Shown: in pieces, positions 23,063 through 31,924 of the stretch
Numbering within the stretch: the stretch's first letter is position 1
How the letters are laid out: each line of letters begins with the position of its first letter
Origin: an uncultured Kiritimatiellota bacterium
GTDB taxonomy: Bacteria > Verrucomicrobiota > Kiritimatiellia > RFP12 > UBA1067
NCBI GenBank assembly: GCA_934635045.1
Contig: CAKTZA010000033.1
Span: 1 to 39,408, forward strand
DNA: 39,408 bases
Direction: 5' to 3'
Made by a program: the position numbers and the translations under genes
The notes under the pieces: model-generated
What the model saw: the letters and a program-made list of their open reading frames with translations, nothing else
What the model was told of the DNA's origin: nothing
The model's database searches: none

Positions 23063-24994
23063 ATGAAAAAAAAAACAAATAATCGAAAAATGAAGACTAT
23101 TAAAGTGATGGGCGGCGCGCTGGCGGTCGCCCTTGGCGTCACGACGGCCTTTGCCGCTGAGACGCGCTTGACTTGGGCCGGAGGGGCATCGGGTGACTGG
23201 AACGCCGCGAATGCCTGGACAGATGAGCAGGGCGTCGCATCCGATTGGGTGGATGGTGCGGTCGCCGTCTTGACGGGCGGCAATAACACGACCGTCACAA
23301 TTCCGGAGGGCGTGACGATTGCCGCGAGCGGCATTGACTGCACACCTGACGACAAGGCGGTTTTCTATGTCAAAGGCAAGGGCACGTTGCGCGTGGCAGG
23401 CGACGGAGTTGCCGTGAAAGGCGCCACGACGCAGTTGAATATCCAGAATGCGGGCGGACTGGTTCTTGCCGGTGACCAGACATGGACGGTTGCCAAGACG
23501 ACAACCCTCTGCCTCGACAATCACATCAAGTTCTCCGCCGAGAATGTGAAACAGCTGACCGTAACGGATGGCGGTTCGCTGCGCGTCAACGCGGAAGGCC
23601 GATTGACAGCCGACACGACGGTACGGCTGACGAGCGGGGCCGTGCTGTCTCCCGCGCCCAACGGCACGATCGCGTGGGGGCTGGGACAGCCCGTGCTCGT
23701 CTTTGAGGGCGAAGGCAAGCTCGGCCAGTTCGGCGGCCAGTATTCAAGTTCGTTCCTCGATTCGCGCTATGCGTCGCGCGTGGTGCTGCGGGACGGTGCC
23801 GATCTTCAGCTGAACCGCTACAGCAATGCGAATCAGTCGGCTGAGCCCTCGTTGGGCGTGCCGCTGGCGGTCGAGGGCGCGGCTTTGGCGGACGGTTCCC
23901 GCATTACGGGCAATGCGCCGCTTCAGCTGCTGCTGGACAGGAACGCCGTGGACGTGGCGGAAGGGCTGACGCTGACGGTTGAGCCGTCGCTGGCAAACGG
24001 AGCGGCGCGCGAGACGACGGCTGAACTCGTCAAGACGGGCGCAGGCACGCTGGCACTGACAAGCGGCGTCCAGTTCGTCGGCTTCACGGTCGCCGAGGGC
24101 ACGCTTCGTCTCGCCGAACCCAAAGGCTATTCGCACTATCGGTTCGTCGTGGACGGTGTGCGCGGCAGCAAGGCGGAGAGCATGCAGTATTCGGAATTCA
24201 AGCTGCTGAGCGGCGAGACGGACATCACGGCGAAGCGGAGCGGCTTCAGCTACGCGGCGGGCACGCCGGTCGAGAAGTATGCCGACGTCGATTCGTCGAC
24301 AACATCCTATTGGACGAACGAGAAACCTGAATGGGTCGTTGACGGGAAGGTGAACGACATGAAGTGGCTGGACTATCGGGGCAGCGCTGCGCGCATCACG
24401 TCCGAGGGCTCGTCCCTTTACATTCAGCTCGACTATGCGACGCCCGTCGTGGCCACCGGCTATTCGTGGGCGACGGCGAACGACGGTGGGCCGGACACGG
24501 GCGACTACTGCCGCGATCCGTCGGCCTGGCGGCTGCTCGGCAGCGACGACGGCGAGAGCTGGACTGTTTTGGACAAGCGCGAGAGCATGGGGCCGTATGC
24601 CAAGCGCAAGGACTGGGTCGGCACGTTTGCGACGTCTTACGGAACCGACCGTTTCGCACAGGCGTTTGACAATGTGCAGGTGGACAAGGATGGTACGCTG
24701 GAGACGCACGGCTGTCCGCTCGCCGGACTCCGGGTCGACTGCGACAATGGCGGCGGCACGATCACGAAGTTTGTGCCCGCGCCCAACGGTGCGCTGGATC
24801 TGATTTGCGAGGATCCGTCGGCTCTGTCCGCGTCGTTCGCAGTTCCGCTGACGATCGCGGACGCCTCAAATCTGGACAATCTTGTGACATGGCGTGTGCG
24901 CGTGAATGGCGTCGTGAAAGTCGGCCATGTCGTGCGCTTCAAAAAAGGACGGCTCGTCGTCCGTGGCGTCGGCTCCCTGTTGATCATTCGCTGA
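23063..24994 (+). CDS. Autotransporter-repeat surface protein with discoidin-like domain
   Basis: A 643-residue secreted protein with a signal sequence (MKTIKVMGGALAVALGVTTAFAAE in shorter form, so the hydrophobic core is near residues 15-30). It then has a beta-helix-like passenger with an autotransporter-associated strand repeat (LVKTGAGTLALTSG, near residue 330). At about 355-510 is a region like F5/8 type C (discoidin) sugar-binding domains (YWTNEKPEWVVDGK, WRLLGSDDGESWTVLDKR). There is no C-terminal beta-barrel or PEP-CTERM tail. The start at 23063 is preferred over 23039, which lacks a ribosome-binding site. Ten A residues follow the ATG, a slippage-prone tract. It is probably a carbohydrate-binding surface protein of the operon. 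Confidence 0.65.
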   Translation: MKKKTNNRKMKTIKVMGGALAVALGVTTAFAAETRLTWAGGASGDWNAANAWTDEQGVASDWVDGAVAVLTGGNNTTVTIPEGVTIAASGIDCTPDDKAVFYVKGKGTLRVAGDGVAVKGATTQLNIQNAGGLVLAGDQTWTVAKTTTLCLDNHIKFSAENVKQLTVTDGGSLRVNAEGRLTADTTVRLTSGAVLSPAPNGTIAWGLGQPVLVFEGEGKLGQFGGQYSSSFLDSRYASRVVLRDGADLQLNRYSNANQSAEPSLGVPLAVEGAALADGSRITGNAPLQLLLDRNAVDVAEGLTLTVEPSLANGAARETTAELVKTGAGTLALTSGVQFVGFTVAEGTLRLAEPKGYSHYRFVVDGVRGSKAESMQYSEFKLLSGETDITAKRSGFSYAAGTPVEKYADVDSSTTSYWTNEKPEWVVDGKVNDMKWLDYRGSAARITSEGSSLYIQLDYATPVVATGYSWATANDGGPDTGDYCRDPSAWRLLGSDDGESWTVLDKRESMGPYAKRKDWVGTFATSYGTDRFAQAFDNVQVDKDGTLETHGCPLAGLRVDCDNGGGTITKFVPAPNGALDLICEDPSALSASFAVPLTIADASNLDNLVTWRVRVNGVVKVGHVVRFKKGRLVVRGVGSLLIIR

Positions 24995-25013
24995 GGGGAG
25001 AGATGTGCACGTG

Positions 25014-28000
25014 ATGAACAAGGCACTCGGATCCTTGATCATTCTGTCCGCCTGTCTGGCGGCGGACGCGAAGACGCTGTTCTCCGTTTCGGCCGACCGC
25101 CCCGGCTGCCGCTACGGCGTCGGCGAGACGGTGACGTACACGGTGACGGCGACGGACGAGAAAGGCGCGCCGCTGAAGGCGGGTACGGTCGCGTGGTCGC
25201 TCGACAATTTCGGCACGGACGTCATTTCGCCGCGCGCCGAAGTCGACCTTGCGGCGGGCAATCCGTTCCGCGTGACGGGCCGCCTGCCGTATCCAGGCTT
25301 TTTGCGGCTGAACCTGAAAGCGGCGGACGGCTCGTCGCGCGTGTGGAGCGTGGCGGTTGCGCCGGAGCGCGTGCGGGCGTCTTCGCCGCGCCCCGACGAT
25401 TTCGACGCCTTTTGGGACGGCGCGATTGCGAAGCTTGCGCGCGAGGTGCCGCTTGATCCGCAAATGGAGCGCGTGGCGGAAAAGAGCAAGGGTGCGTTCG
25501 ACTACTACAACGTCAGCTTCGCGACGTTCGGCGGGCGCGTCTACGGGTTTCTGACCATTCCCAAGGACAGGTCGCGCAAATATCCGGCGCTTGTGAAGGT
25601 GCCCGGCGCCGGGCCTTACCACAACGCATCCGGCTACGGCTCGGGCGAACGTGTGACGCTGATGATGAACGTTCTGCCGTTCAAGCCGGACGCGGACAAC
25701 GCGAAGTTTAAGGCCGCCTATCGAAAATGGGAAGACGGACTGAAGAAGAAATACGGGACGAAAGGGCAGTACGGAACGGCCGGCATTGCGGTGTCGCGTG
25801 AGGATTATGTCTTCTATCCGATTATTCTCGGCATCAGCCGGGCGGTGGACTGGCTGGCCGCCCGTCCGGAGGTTGACGCGGCGCGCATCGGCTACCACGG
25901 CGGCAGTCAGGGCGGCGGCTTCGGCTACTTTCTGCTGGGGCTGAACAAGAATTTCACGCGCGGCGCGATGTACATTCCGGCGATGGCCGACCACTTGGCC
26001 GATTGGGCACGGCGGCGCGCGACCTGGCCGGAGATGATGCGGTGCCAGCCCGCTTCCGGGCGTGCGGTGGCGGAGAAGAACGCCCCTTACTTCGACATCG
26101 CGCACTTCGCGCCGCGCATCCGCGTGCCGGTGCGCTCGATCGTCGGGCTGAGCGACATGACCTGTCCGCCCGCCGGGGGGTGGAGCGCGTTCAACGCGCT
26201 CGCGTCGAACGACAAGGCAATGACGTCCGTGCCGGGCATGACGCATGCGATCGATCCGGCGCTTGAACGCGACCTGTTCACGTGGGTCTGCGGCACGGAA
26301 CCGGCATTTGTCGCGCCACCGCGTTCGCCGGACTCGAACGCGGTCCAAGTGCTGGCGCAACTGAAGAATGTTGCTCGTTCGCCGAACTACTACTGGGCGT
26401 GGACGTATCCGTGGCTCGACCACGGCAAGCGAACGGGCGACAGGCGCAATGTCGAAGAACGGGATGGACGATTTTTCCCCAAGCCGCTCACTGACGTGAA
26501 ACTGTCGTGCGAATACATGAAGTTTGCGGACGGTCGCCGCACGTTGATCAACTACGCCGACCTCGCGAGCGTCGTCGGCACGTGGCATTCGCCGCGCTAC
26601 TACGCCGTCAACCGGGCGGGACTGACGGCGGCGATCCAGAAACAGTGGGCCGAATTCGGGGCGATCATGGTCTTCAACTGGCACATGGATCAGCCCTACT
26701 GCACGAACGGCTTTCCGCAGGCCTCCTACCGCTTCAAGTCCGTCGGCGCGAACCGCAATGTCATCCGCCAGATTCTCGACGGCACGGGCGACCCCTGCGG
26801 CACGGGCACGATTGACGGCAAGCCCTGCCGCAACGCGTTCAAGAACCCGCGAGACTGGTTTCTCGATTCGTTGGCGGACATTGCGGACTTCTTCAACGGA
26901 CTGAACGATCCTGAGACGGGCAAGCCCATTCCCGTCATCCTACGCTACCCGCACGAAGCGGACGGCAACTGGTTCTGGTGGGGCAACGGCTGGTGCACGA
27001 CGGAGGAGTTCCGTGCGCTGTGTCGTTTCGAGGCGGACTACCTGCGCCGCGCGTGCGGGCCCGACCGCATCCTCTTCGCCTACACGCCCGACAAGCAGTG
27101 GAAGGAATTCGGCAAGGAGGGCGACACAGCGAACACCTTCCTCGCGCGCTATCCCGGCGACGCCTACACGGACATCATCGGCCTCGACGACTATTCGATT
27201 GGCAACGGCAAGACAAAGGACGACGCCGAGCGCAATCTGGAAAAGACGATTGATCGTCTGCGCCAGATGAGCGCATTCGCGGCGGAACGCAATCTGGTCG
27301 CGTGCATTTCGGAAAGCGGCGGCCGTTGGAAACGAGACGACTTCTGGCAATATCTGCATCGTGCCGCGACGGCGAAGGGCGTCGCCTGTGCGTTTGTCAA
27401 CACGTGGAGCACGCTGTGGGGCACGTTGCCGAACACACCCGCCTCGGAAGCGGACGAGCGTGCGTTCGCCCGCCGTCCCGAGGTGCTGATGGAAGGCGCG
27501 GACGCCGGGTTCAACAGGCGCGCGGAGCGGGTGATGCTGATTGGCGATTCAATCACGGAAATGGCGTGGACGATGAAACCGAGCGGGTTTTATCACCAAC
27601 TGACAAATGCCGTCGCACACGTCTGCCCGGAACATGCACCCGCATTCATTCCACTCGGATACAGCGGCTACCGCCTCGGCACATGGAAACAAATGGAGCA
27701 GGATGCGCGCAAACGCGCCTTCCCGGCCAAGTTCGACAAGTCACGGTCGTTGAAGTCCGTTTTGGATGCGGGCGCCGAGACGATTGTCGTTTTTCTCGGC
27801 ATGAACGACCTCCTTCTGCCGACGGTCTCCGAAGATCCTGCGTCGCACAAGGCCTGGTTGGCGGATTACGCCGCGTTCGTGACGAACCTGACGGCCCGAT
27901 GCCGCCCGAAGCGCTTCGTCTTCGCATCCATTACGCCGTTGACGGCCGATGCTGAGAGCCCCAAAAACGAAGTCCGCCGTCGGCTGAACGCCCTGTTGCG

Positions 28001-29048
28001 CGACTATGCCGCCTCTGTCGGTGCCGCGTATGCGGACTGCGGCGCGGCGATTGAGGAGCTTCAGGCGAAGACGCGGACATTTCGGACGGACTATCGGCTG
28101 GTTCCTGATTTTGTTCATCCGAACAGTCTAGGGCATACGGCGCTTGCGCGCGAACTGTGTCGCGCGTTGGGTCGTGAAGACTTGGTTGCGCATTTTACGG
28201 ACAGGTTGGACGCGGAAGTCCGGGCCGTGGAAAATGCCGTCAAGAAGCCTTCGCTGTCCGTGCGGCTGCTGCCGGATCGGTGTCAAAACACGGCGGATGC
28301 GGACGAGCTGACGTATTGTGTGGACTGGCACGCCAACGGCGCGGACGCGGCGACGGTCGATGTGACGGTTCCGGCGGGATGGTGCGTCGTGCGAAAGGAA
28401 CGGACGGGCGGAAACGCAGGCTGCGTGGTTGTGCGCGGCACGCCCCGTCAACTTCGCAACCGCGTCGTTCTGACGGCGGGCGCGGCGGAGGCGACGGTGG
28501 ACATCGCACCGCCTTGGCGTGTTTCGGAGCCTTTTGACTTTCCGAACGCCTGGCGTGCGGATCCGGCGTCCGGGCGGGCCGTCTGGTGCACGAATGCCGT
28601 TCCGCCCGTGACGCGGCCGGCGGCCGGCGGTTGGCTCCTGTCAACACCGACGTGGGATTACGGCGGGTCGGAGAAGGGACGGCTGGATCCGGGCGCGCTG
28701 GACGCGTTTCAGCTTTTCTTCGGTGGGCGGACTGACAGCTTCTATGCGGTTCGCTGGATCAAGGCGCCGGAAGAAATGGAACTTTCGGGTGTTTTGACGC
28801 ACCGCACGTTTTCGGCGACGTTGGGCTTTCATGTCTTCGTGGACGGCGTTGAGCAGTTCGCCGGAACGCTCGACCGGCAGGGCGGCAATCGGACGGCGGG
28901 CCGGGTGCGTCTGCATAAAGGCTGGAACGAGCTGACGATTCGGTGCGACCACAAAGACTGGCAGCGCCAGTTCGCGTTTAATCTTGAAACGCGCGACGGA
29001 CGAGAGCCCGACGGGCTGACGTATGCCTGGAAGCCGCCCCGGCCGTGA
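25014..29048 (+). CDS. CE7-GH26-SGNH triple fusion, acetylated-mannan degradation
   Basis: A 1344-residue secreted protein with three catalytic domains. The signal has a lipobox (LSAC, Cys near residue 15). Domain 1 (about 95-430) is a CE7/AXE1 acetyl esterase: S298 in GGSQGGG, D381 in GLSDMTC, H411 in GMTHAID. Domain 2 (about 450-835) is a GH26 endo-beta-mannanase: E648 in YPHEADGNWFWWG as acid/base, IIGLDDY, and nucleophile E767 in ISESGG. Domain 3 (about 840-1060) is an SGNH esterase: S846 in GDSITE, GMND, D1032 and H1035 in DFVHPNSLGH. The end is a beta-sandwich. Deacetylation and cleavage of one substrate are thus joined. ATG 25014 was chosen. GAGGGGAG lies upstream at slightly long spacing, and GTGs at 25005 or 25011 are alternatives. 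Confidence 0.85.
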   Translation: MNKALGSLIILSACLAADAKTLFSVSADRPGCRYGVGETVTYTVTATDEKGAPLKAGTVAWSLDNFGTDVISPRAEVDLAAGNPFRVTGRLPYPGFLRLNLKAADGSSRVWSVAVAPERVRASSPRPDDFDAFWDGAIAKLAREVPLDPQMERVAEKSKGAFDYYNVSFATFGGRVYGFLTIPKDRSRKYPALVKVPGAGPYHNASGYGSGERVTLMMNVLPFKPDADNAKFKAAYRKWEDGLKKKYGTKGQYGTAGIAVSREDYVFYPIILGISRAVDWLAARPEVDAARIGYHGGSQGGGFGYFLLGLNKNFTRGAMYIPAMADHLADWARRRATWPEMMRCQPASGRAVAEKNAPYFDIAHFAPRIRVPVRSIVGLSDMTCPPAGGWSAFNALASNDKAMTSVPGMTHAIDPALERDLFTWVCGTEPAFVAPPRSPDSNAVQVLAQLKNVARSPNYYWAWTYPWLDHGKRTGDRRNVEERDGRFFPKPLTDVKLSCEYMKFADGRRTLINYADLASVVGTWHSPRYYAVNRAGLTAAIQKQWAEFGAIMVFNWHMDQPYCTNGFPQASYRFKSVGANRNVIRQILDGTGDPCGTGTIDGKPCRNAFKNPRDWFLDSLADIADFFNGLNDPETGKPIPVILRYPHEADGNWFWWGNGWCTTEEFRALCRFEADYLRRACGPDRILFAYTPDKQWKEFGKEGDTANTFLARYPGDAYTDIIGLDDYSIGNGKTKDDAERNLEKTIDRLRQMSAFAAERNLVACISESGGRWKRDDFWQYLHRAATAKGVACAFVNTWSTLWGTLPNTPASEADERAFARRPEVLMEGADAGFNRRAERVMLIGDSITEMAWTMKPSGFYHQLTNAVAHVCPEHAPAFIPLGYSGYRLGTWKQMEQDARKRAFPAKFDKSRSLKSVLDAGAETIVVFLGMNDLLLPTVSEDPASHKAWLADYAAFVTNLTARCRPKRFVFASITPLTADAESPKNEVRRRLNALLRDYAASVGAAYADCGAAIEELQAKTRTFRTDYRLVPDFVHPNSLGHTALARELCRALGREDLVAHFTDRLDAEVRAVENAVKKPSLSVRLLPDRCQNTADADELTYCVDWHANGADAATVDVTVPAGWCVVRKERTGGNAGCVVVRGTPRQLRNRVVLTAGAAEATVDIAPPWRVSEPFDFPNAWRADPASGRAVWCTNAVPPVTRPAAGGWLLSTPTWDYGGSEKGRLDPGALDAFQLFFGGRTDSFYAVRWIKAPEEMELSGVLTHRTFSATLGFHVFVDGVEQFAGTLDRQGGNRTAGRVRLHKGWNELTIRCDHKDWQRQFAFNLETRDGREPDGLTYAWKPPRP

Positions 29049-29092
29049 AGCGTCGGAGAGTGACGGGTATGACAACGGAAAGGAAATCAACG

Positions 29093-31843
29093 ATGGACAA
29101 GTTCTCATTGCAAGCCGGGTTCGCCGTGTGGACGGCGCTGTTCGCCGCAGAGGCGGGGTTTGCCGCCTTTCGGGAGGCGCATGTCGAAGACAAGCCGGTT
29201 GTGCAGATCTCGGCCGCGACGGTGAAAGGAAAGGCTCCTTCGTTGCTGCCGCCCGGCAAGGCGTGGAAATTGGTCTGGCACGACGAATTCGACGGGCGGG
29301 AGATCGACAAGACGAAGTGGATGTGCCGCGAGAGTTTCTGGGGGCAGGACTTCCCGGCGTTTGCCCATGATTTCGAGGGCGTGGAGATGACGGGCGAGAC
29401 TGTCAGGCTTCATTTGCTGCGCAAAGGGGACGACTTCACGTCGCCGCATCTTCAGACGGGTTCTCTGACGTACGACATTCCCAAGGATTCGGACGGCTTT
29501 TGGCCGTTCGGCGTGCGGCGGAAGCCCTTGTTCATGAAGCGTTACGGCTATTTCGAGATTCGCTGTCGCCTGCCGAAATATCCGGGCTGGCACGCGGCGT
29601 TTTGGCTGCAGGCGCCCGGTGTCGGTTCGCATCCGGATCCGGCCGTCGCCGGCGTCGAGACGGACATCATGGAGAACTACCGCCAGCATACGCACGGCAA
29701 GATGGTCGGCGGCAACGGCTGGGGCGGCTACGGGAAAGACTCCCAATGGTTCGGGCATTTCCAGTGGACGCATGAGGAAACTCCGGACGGTTGGCATTCT
29801 TACGGCTGTGAATGGTCGCCTTCCGGCTACACGTTCTACTGCGACGGCAAGAAGGTCGGCGAGCAGAATGCGCCGGTTTCGCAAGTCCCCGAATTTCTGC
29901 TCGTCTCAACCGAGCCGGGTGGCTACCGCAAGTGCGCCCCGGACGGCGGCTTGACGGCCGGACGCAAGATTCGCGAATGGGGCAAGCCCGATCCGAGGCT
30001 GTTTGACGTCAAACTGCCGGATTTCTTTGAGGTCGATTTTGTGCGCGTCTACTCGGACCCGCAAGTTGATGAGGTTGCGACGCTGCCGTACTGCGTGGAC
30101 GGAATCTACCCGCACCTGGCGATGTTCAACGACGAGGGCGAGTGCGGCACGGGCGCGGTCGTGCCGTGGGCGGGCTCGCTGTGGGCCGTCACGTACGGCC
30201 CGCACTGTCCGCTCGGCTCGTCGGACAGGCTCTACGAGATCAGGCCCGACCTCACGCGCATCGTCCGCCCCGAGTCGGTCGGCGGCACGCCCGCGAACCG
30301 CCTCATCCACCGCGAGACGAACCAGCTCCTCATCGGGCCCTACGTCATCGACGCGAAGGGGAACGTGCGCGTCGTGCCGCCCGCAAGGATGCCGGGCCGC
30401 CTCACGGGCGCGGCGCGGCACCTGACGGATCCCTCCAACAGGGTCTATGTCGCGACGATGGAGAGCGGCCTCTATGAGCTCGACCTGCGCACGCTTGCCG
30501 TGAACACGCTCGTCCGCGAGCGCGAGGCCGGCTACTTCCGCTATTCCGACGGACTGCCCGCCCTGCCGGCGGGGTGGAACGAGGCGCCGCTGACGCGCGT
30601 CCCCGGCTACCACTCGAAGGGCCTCGCGTCGGGCTTCGGGCGCGTCTACCTCACCAACAACGGCGAGGACAGCGACGAGGCGCGCCGAAACCCGTTCGTC
30701 GCGTCCGGCGCGCTCGCCGACTGGTCGGCGCCGGGACGGGACTGGCGCACGATCCGCCGCTGCCAGTTCACGGAGGTGACGACGCGCGACGGCATCTGCG
30801 GCAACGAGCATCCCGACCAGAACCCCGTCTGGTCGCTCGGCTGGGACGCGAAGAGCGTCATCCTCGCCGTCACGACGAACGGCGCCGACTGGGCGTACTA
30901 CCGCCTCCCCAAGGCCTCGCACTGCTACGACGGCGCGCACGGCTGGAACACGGAGTGGCCGCGCATCCGCGACGTCGGCTTCGGCGACGGGACGCTGCTC
31001 GCGACGATGCACGGCACGTTCTGGAGGTTCCCGGCGGACTTCTCGCCCGCGAGGCCGGACGGCATCCGCCCGATCTCGACGTACCTCAAGGTCATCGGCG
31101 ACTTCTGCCGCTGGGGCGAGCGCATCGTCTTCGGGTGCGACGACCAGGCGAAGAACGAGTTCCTCGGCAAGCGGACGCTCAAGAAGGGCGCGCCGAAACG
31201 CGACCGCTCGCAGTCCAACCTCTGGTTCGTGAGGCCGGAGGATCTGGCGGCGTTCGGCCCGCCGTCCGGCGAGGGCTGGGTGTGGCTGAAGGAGGACGTG
31301 AAGGCCGGCGACGTCTCCGACCCGTACCTGCACGCGGGCTACGAGACGATGGACTTCGCCTTCACCGACGCGGACGGCCGTGCCGTGCCGCACGAGCTGC
31401 TGCGCGACGGCGACTGGGTGCGCGTGAAGGCGCTCGCGGACGCGAAAGGCGCTAACGCACACTTCGTCTACGGCCCGTCGCGTCCGGCGTCCCCCGTGAA
31501 GCCCGTCGGCACGGTCGACGTCTACGACGACTACTCGCAGAAGACCTACTCGTTCCCGAACGTGAACGGCGACACGACGGTCATCTGCCGCGAGGTCGCG
31601 ACGGAGCGCGACCTCCTCTACGCCGGCGGCGTGTTCTACGAGGTGCCGGCGGACAACGCGGGCGGCTTTGCGGCACTCAGGCCGGTCGCGCTCGCGAACG
31701 GGCCGGTCTGGTCGATCGAGGCGCGGCTCGGGCTCGTGTTCGTCAACGGCCGGCCGAGGGCCCTCGACTCGCTCTGGAGGAACGGCACGGCGGCCAAGGC
31801 CTACTGGCTCTGGCGCGACTGGACGCGCTTGCCAGTACGGTAA
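29093..31843 (+). CDS. GH16 glycanase fused to a propeller-like C-terminal domain
   Basis: A 916-residue secreted protein. A signal peptide (MDKFSLQAGFAVWTALFAAEA) precedes a GH16 domain (about 60-325) with the ExDxxE active site E189, D191, E194 in GVETDIMENY and the ending FEVDFVRVYSD. GH16 members cut beta-1,3/1,4-glucans, agar or carrageenan, so this substrate is unspecified. From about residue 332 to the end is a different domain, probably a beta-propeller (repeated LYEIRPDL, LYELDLRTL, FWRFPADFS elements). Codon use shifts to strict G/C-ending at this domain boundary, near 30090. The ATG at 29093 with AAAGGAAA upstream was chosen over ATG 29069. It is the last gene of the operon. Confidence 0.8.
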   Translation: MDKFSLQAGFAVWTALFAAEAGFAAFREAHVEDKPVVQISAATVKGKAPSLLPPGKAWKLVWHDEFDGREIDKTKWMCRESFWGQDFPAFAHDFEGVEMTGETVRLHLLRKGDDFTSPHLQTGSLTYDIPKDSDGFWPFGVRRKPLFMKRYGYFEIRCRLPKYPGWHAAFWLQAPGVGSHPDPAVAGVETDIMENYRQHTHGKMVGGNGWGGYGKDSQWFGHFQWTHEETPDGWHSYGCEWSPSGYTFYCDGKKVGEQNAPVSQVPEFLLVSTEPGGYRKCAPDGGLTAGRKIREWGKPDPRLFDVKLPDFFEVDFVRVYSDPQVDEVATLPYCVDGIYPHLAMFNDEGECGTGAVVPWAGSLWAVTYGPHCPLGSSDRLYEIRPDLTRIVRPESVGGTPANRLIHRETNQLLIGPYVIDAKGNVRVVPPARMPGRLTGAARHLTDPSNRVYVATMESGLYELDLRTLAVNTLVREREAGYFRYSDGLPALPAGWNEAPLTRVPGYHSKGLASGFGRVYLTNNGEDSDEARRNPFVASGALADWSAPGRDWRTIRRCQFTEVTTRDGICGNEHPDQNPVWSLGWDAKSVILAVTTNGADWAYYRLPKASHCYDGAHGWNTEWPRIRDVGFGDGTLLATMHGTFWRFPADFSPARPDGIRPISTYLKVIGDFCRWGERIVFGCDDQAKNEFLGKRTLKKGAPKRDRSQSNLWFVRPEDLAAFGPPSGEGWVWLKEDVKAGDVSDPYLHAGYETMDFAFTDADGRAVPHELLRDGDWVRVKALADAKGANAHFVYGPSRPASPVKPVGTVDVYDDYSQKTYSFPNVNGDTTVICREVATERDLLYAGGVFYEVPADNAGGFAALRPVALANGPVWSIEARLGLVFVNGRPRALDSLWRNGTAAKAYWLWRDWTRLPVR

Positions 31844-31849
31844 GCGATA

Positions 31850-31858
31850 TGGTATACT
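31850..31858 (+). promoter_or_regulatory. Extended -10 promoter of AAA ATPase 4
   Basis: TGGTATACT after GCGATA, only a few bases after the GH16 gene stop. The repeat array starts eight bases after this -10, so it lies at and beyond the transcript start. Confidence 0.6.
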
Positions 31859-31865
31859 TCTCATC

Positions 31866-31901
31866 ATAACGGTCGTTATCATAATAACGGTTATGATAAC
31901 G
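31866..31901. repeat. ATAACGG / CGTTAT operator-like array
   Basis: ATAACGG occurs at 31866, 31884 and 31896 (the third as ATAACGGC), with CGTTAT inverted at 31874. CGTTATCAT (31874-31882) and ATGATAACG (31893-31901) form a perfect 9-bp inverted repeat. It could be an operator or an mRNA hairpin before the ribosome-binding site. Confidence 0.7.
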
Positions 31902-31924
31902 GCCATTTCGGAGGAGTGCCCATC

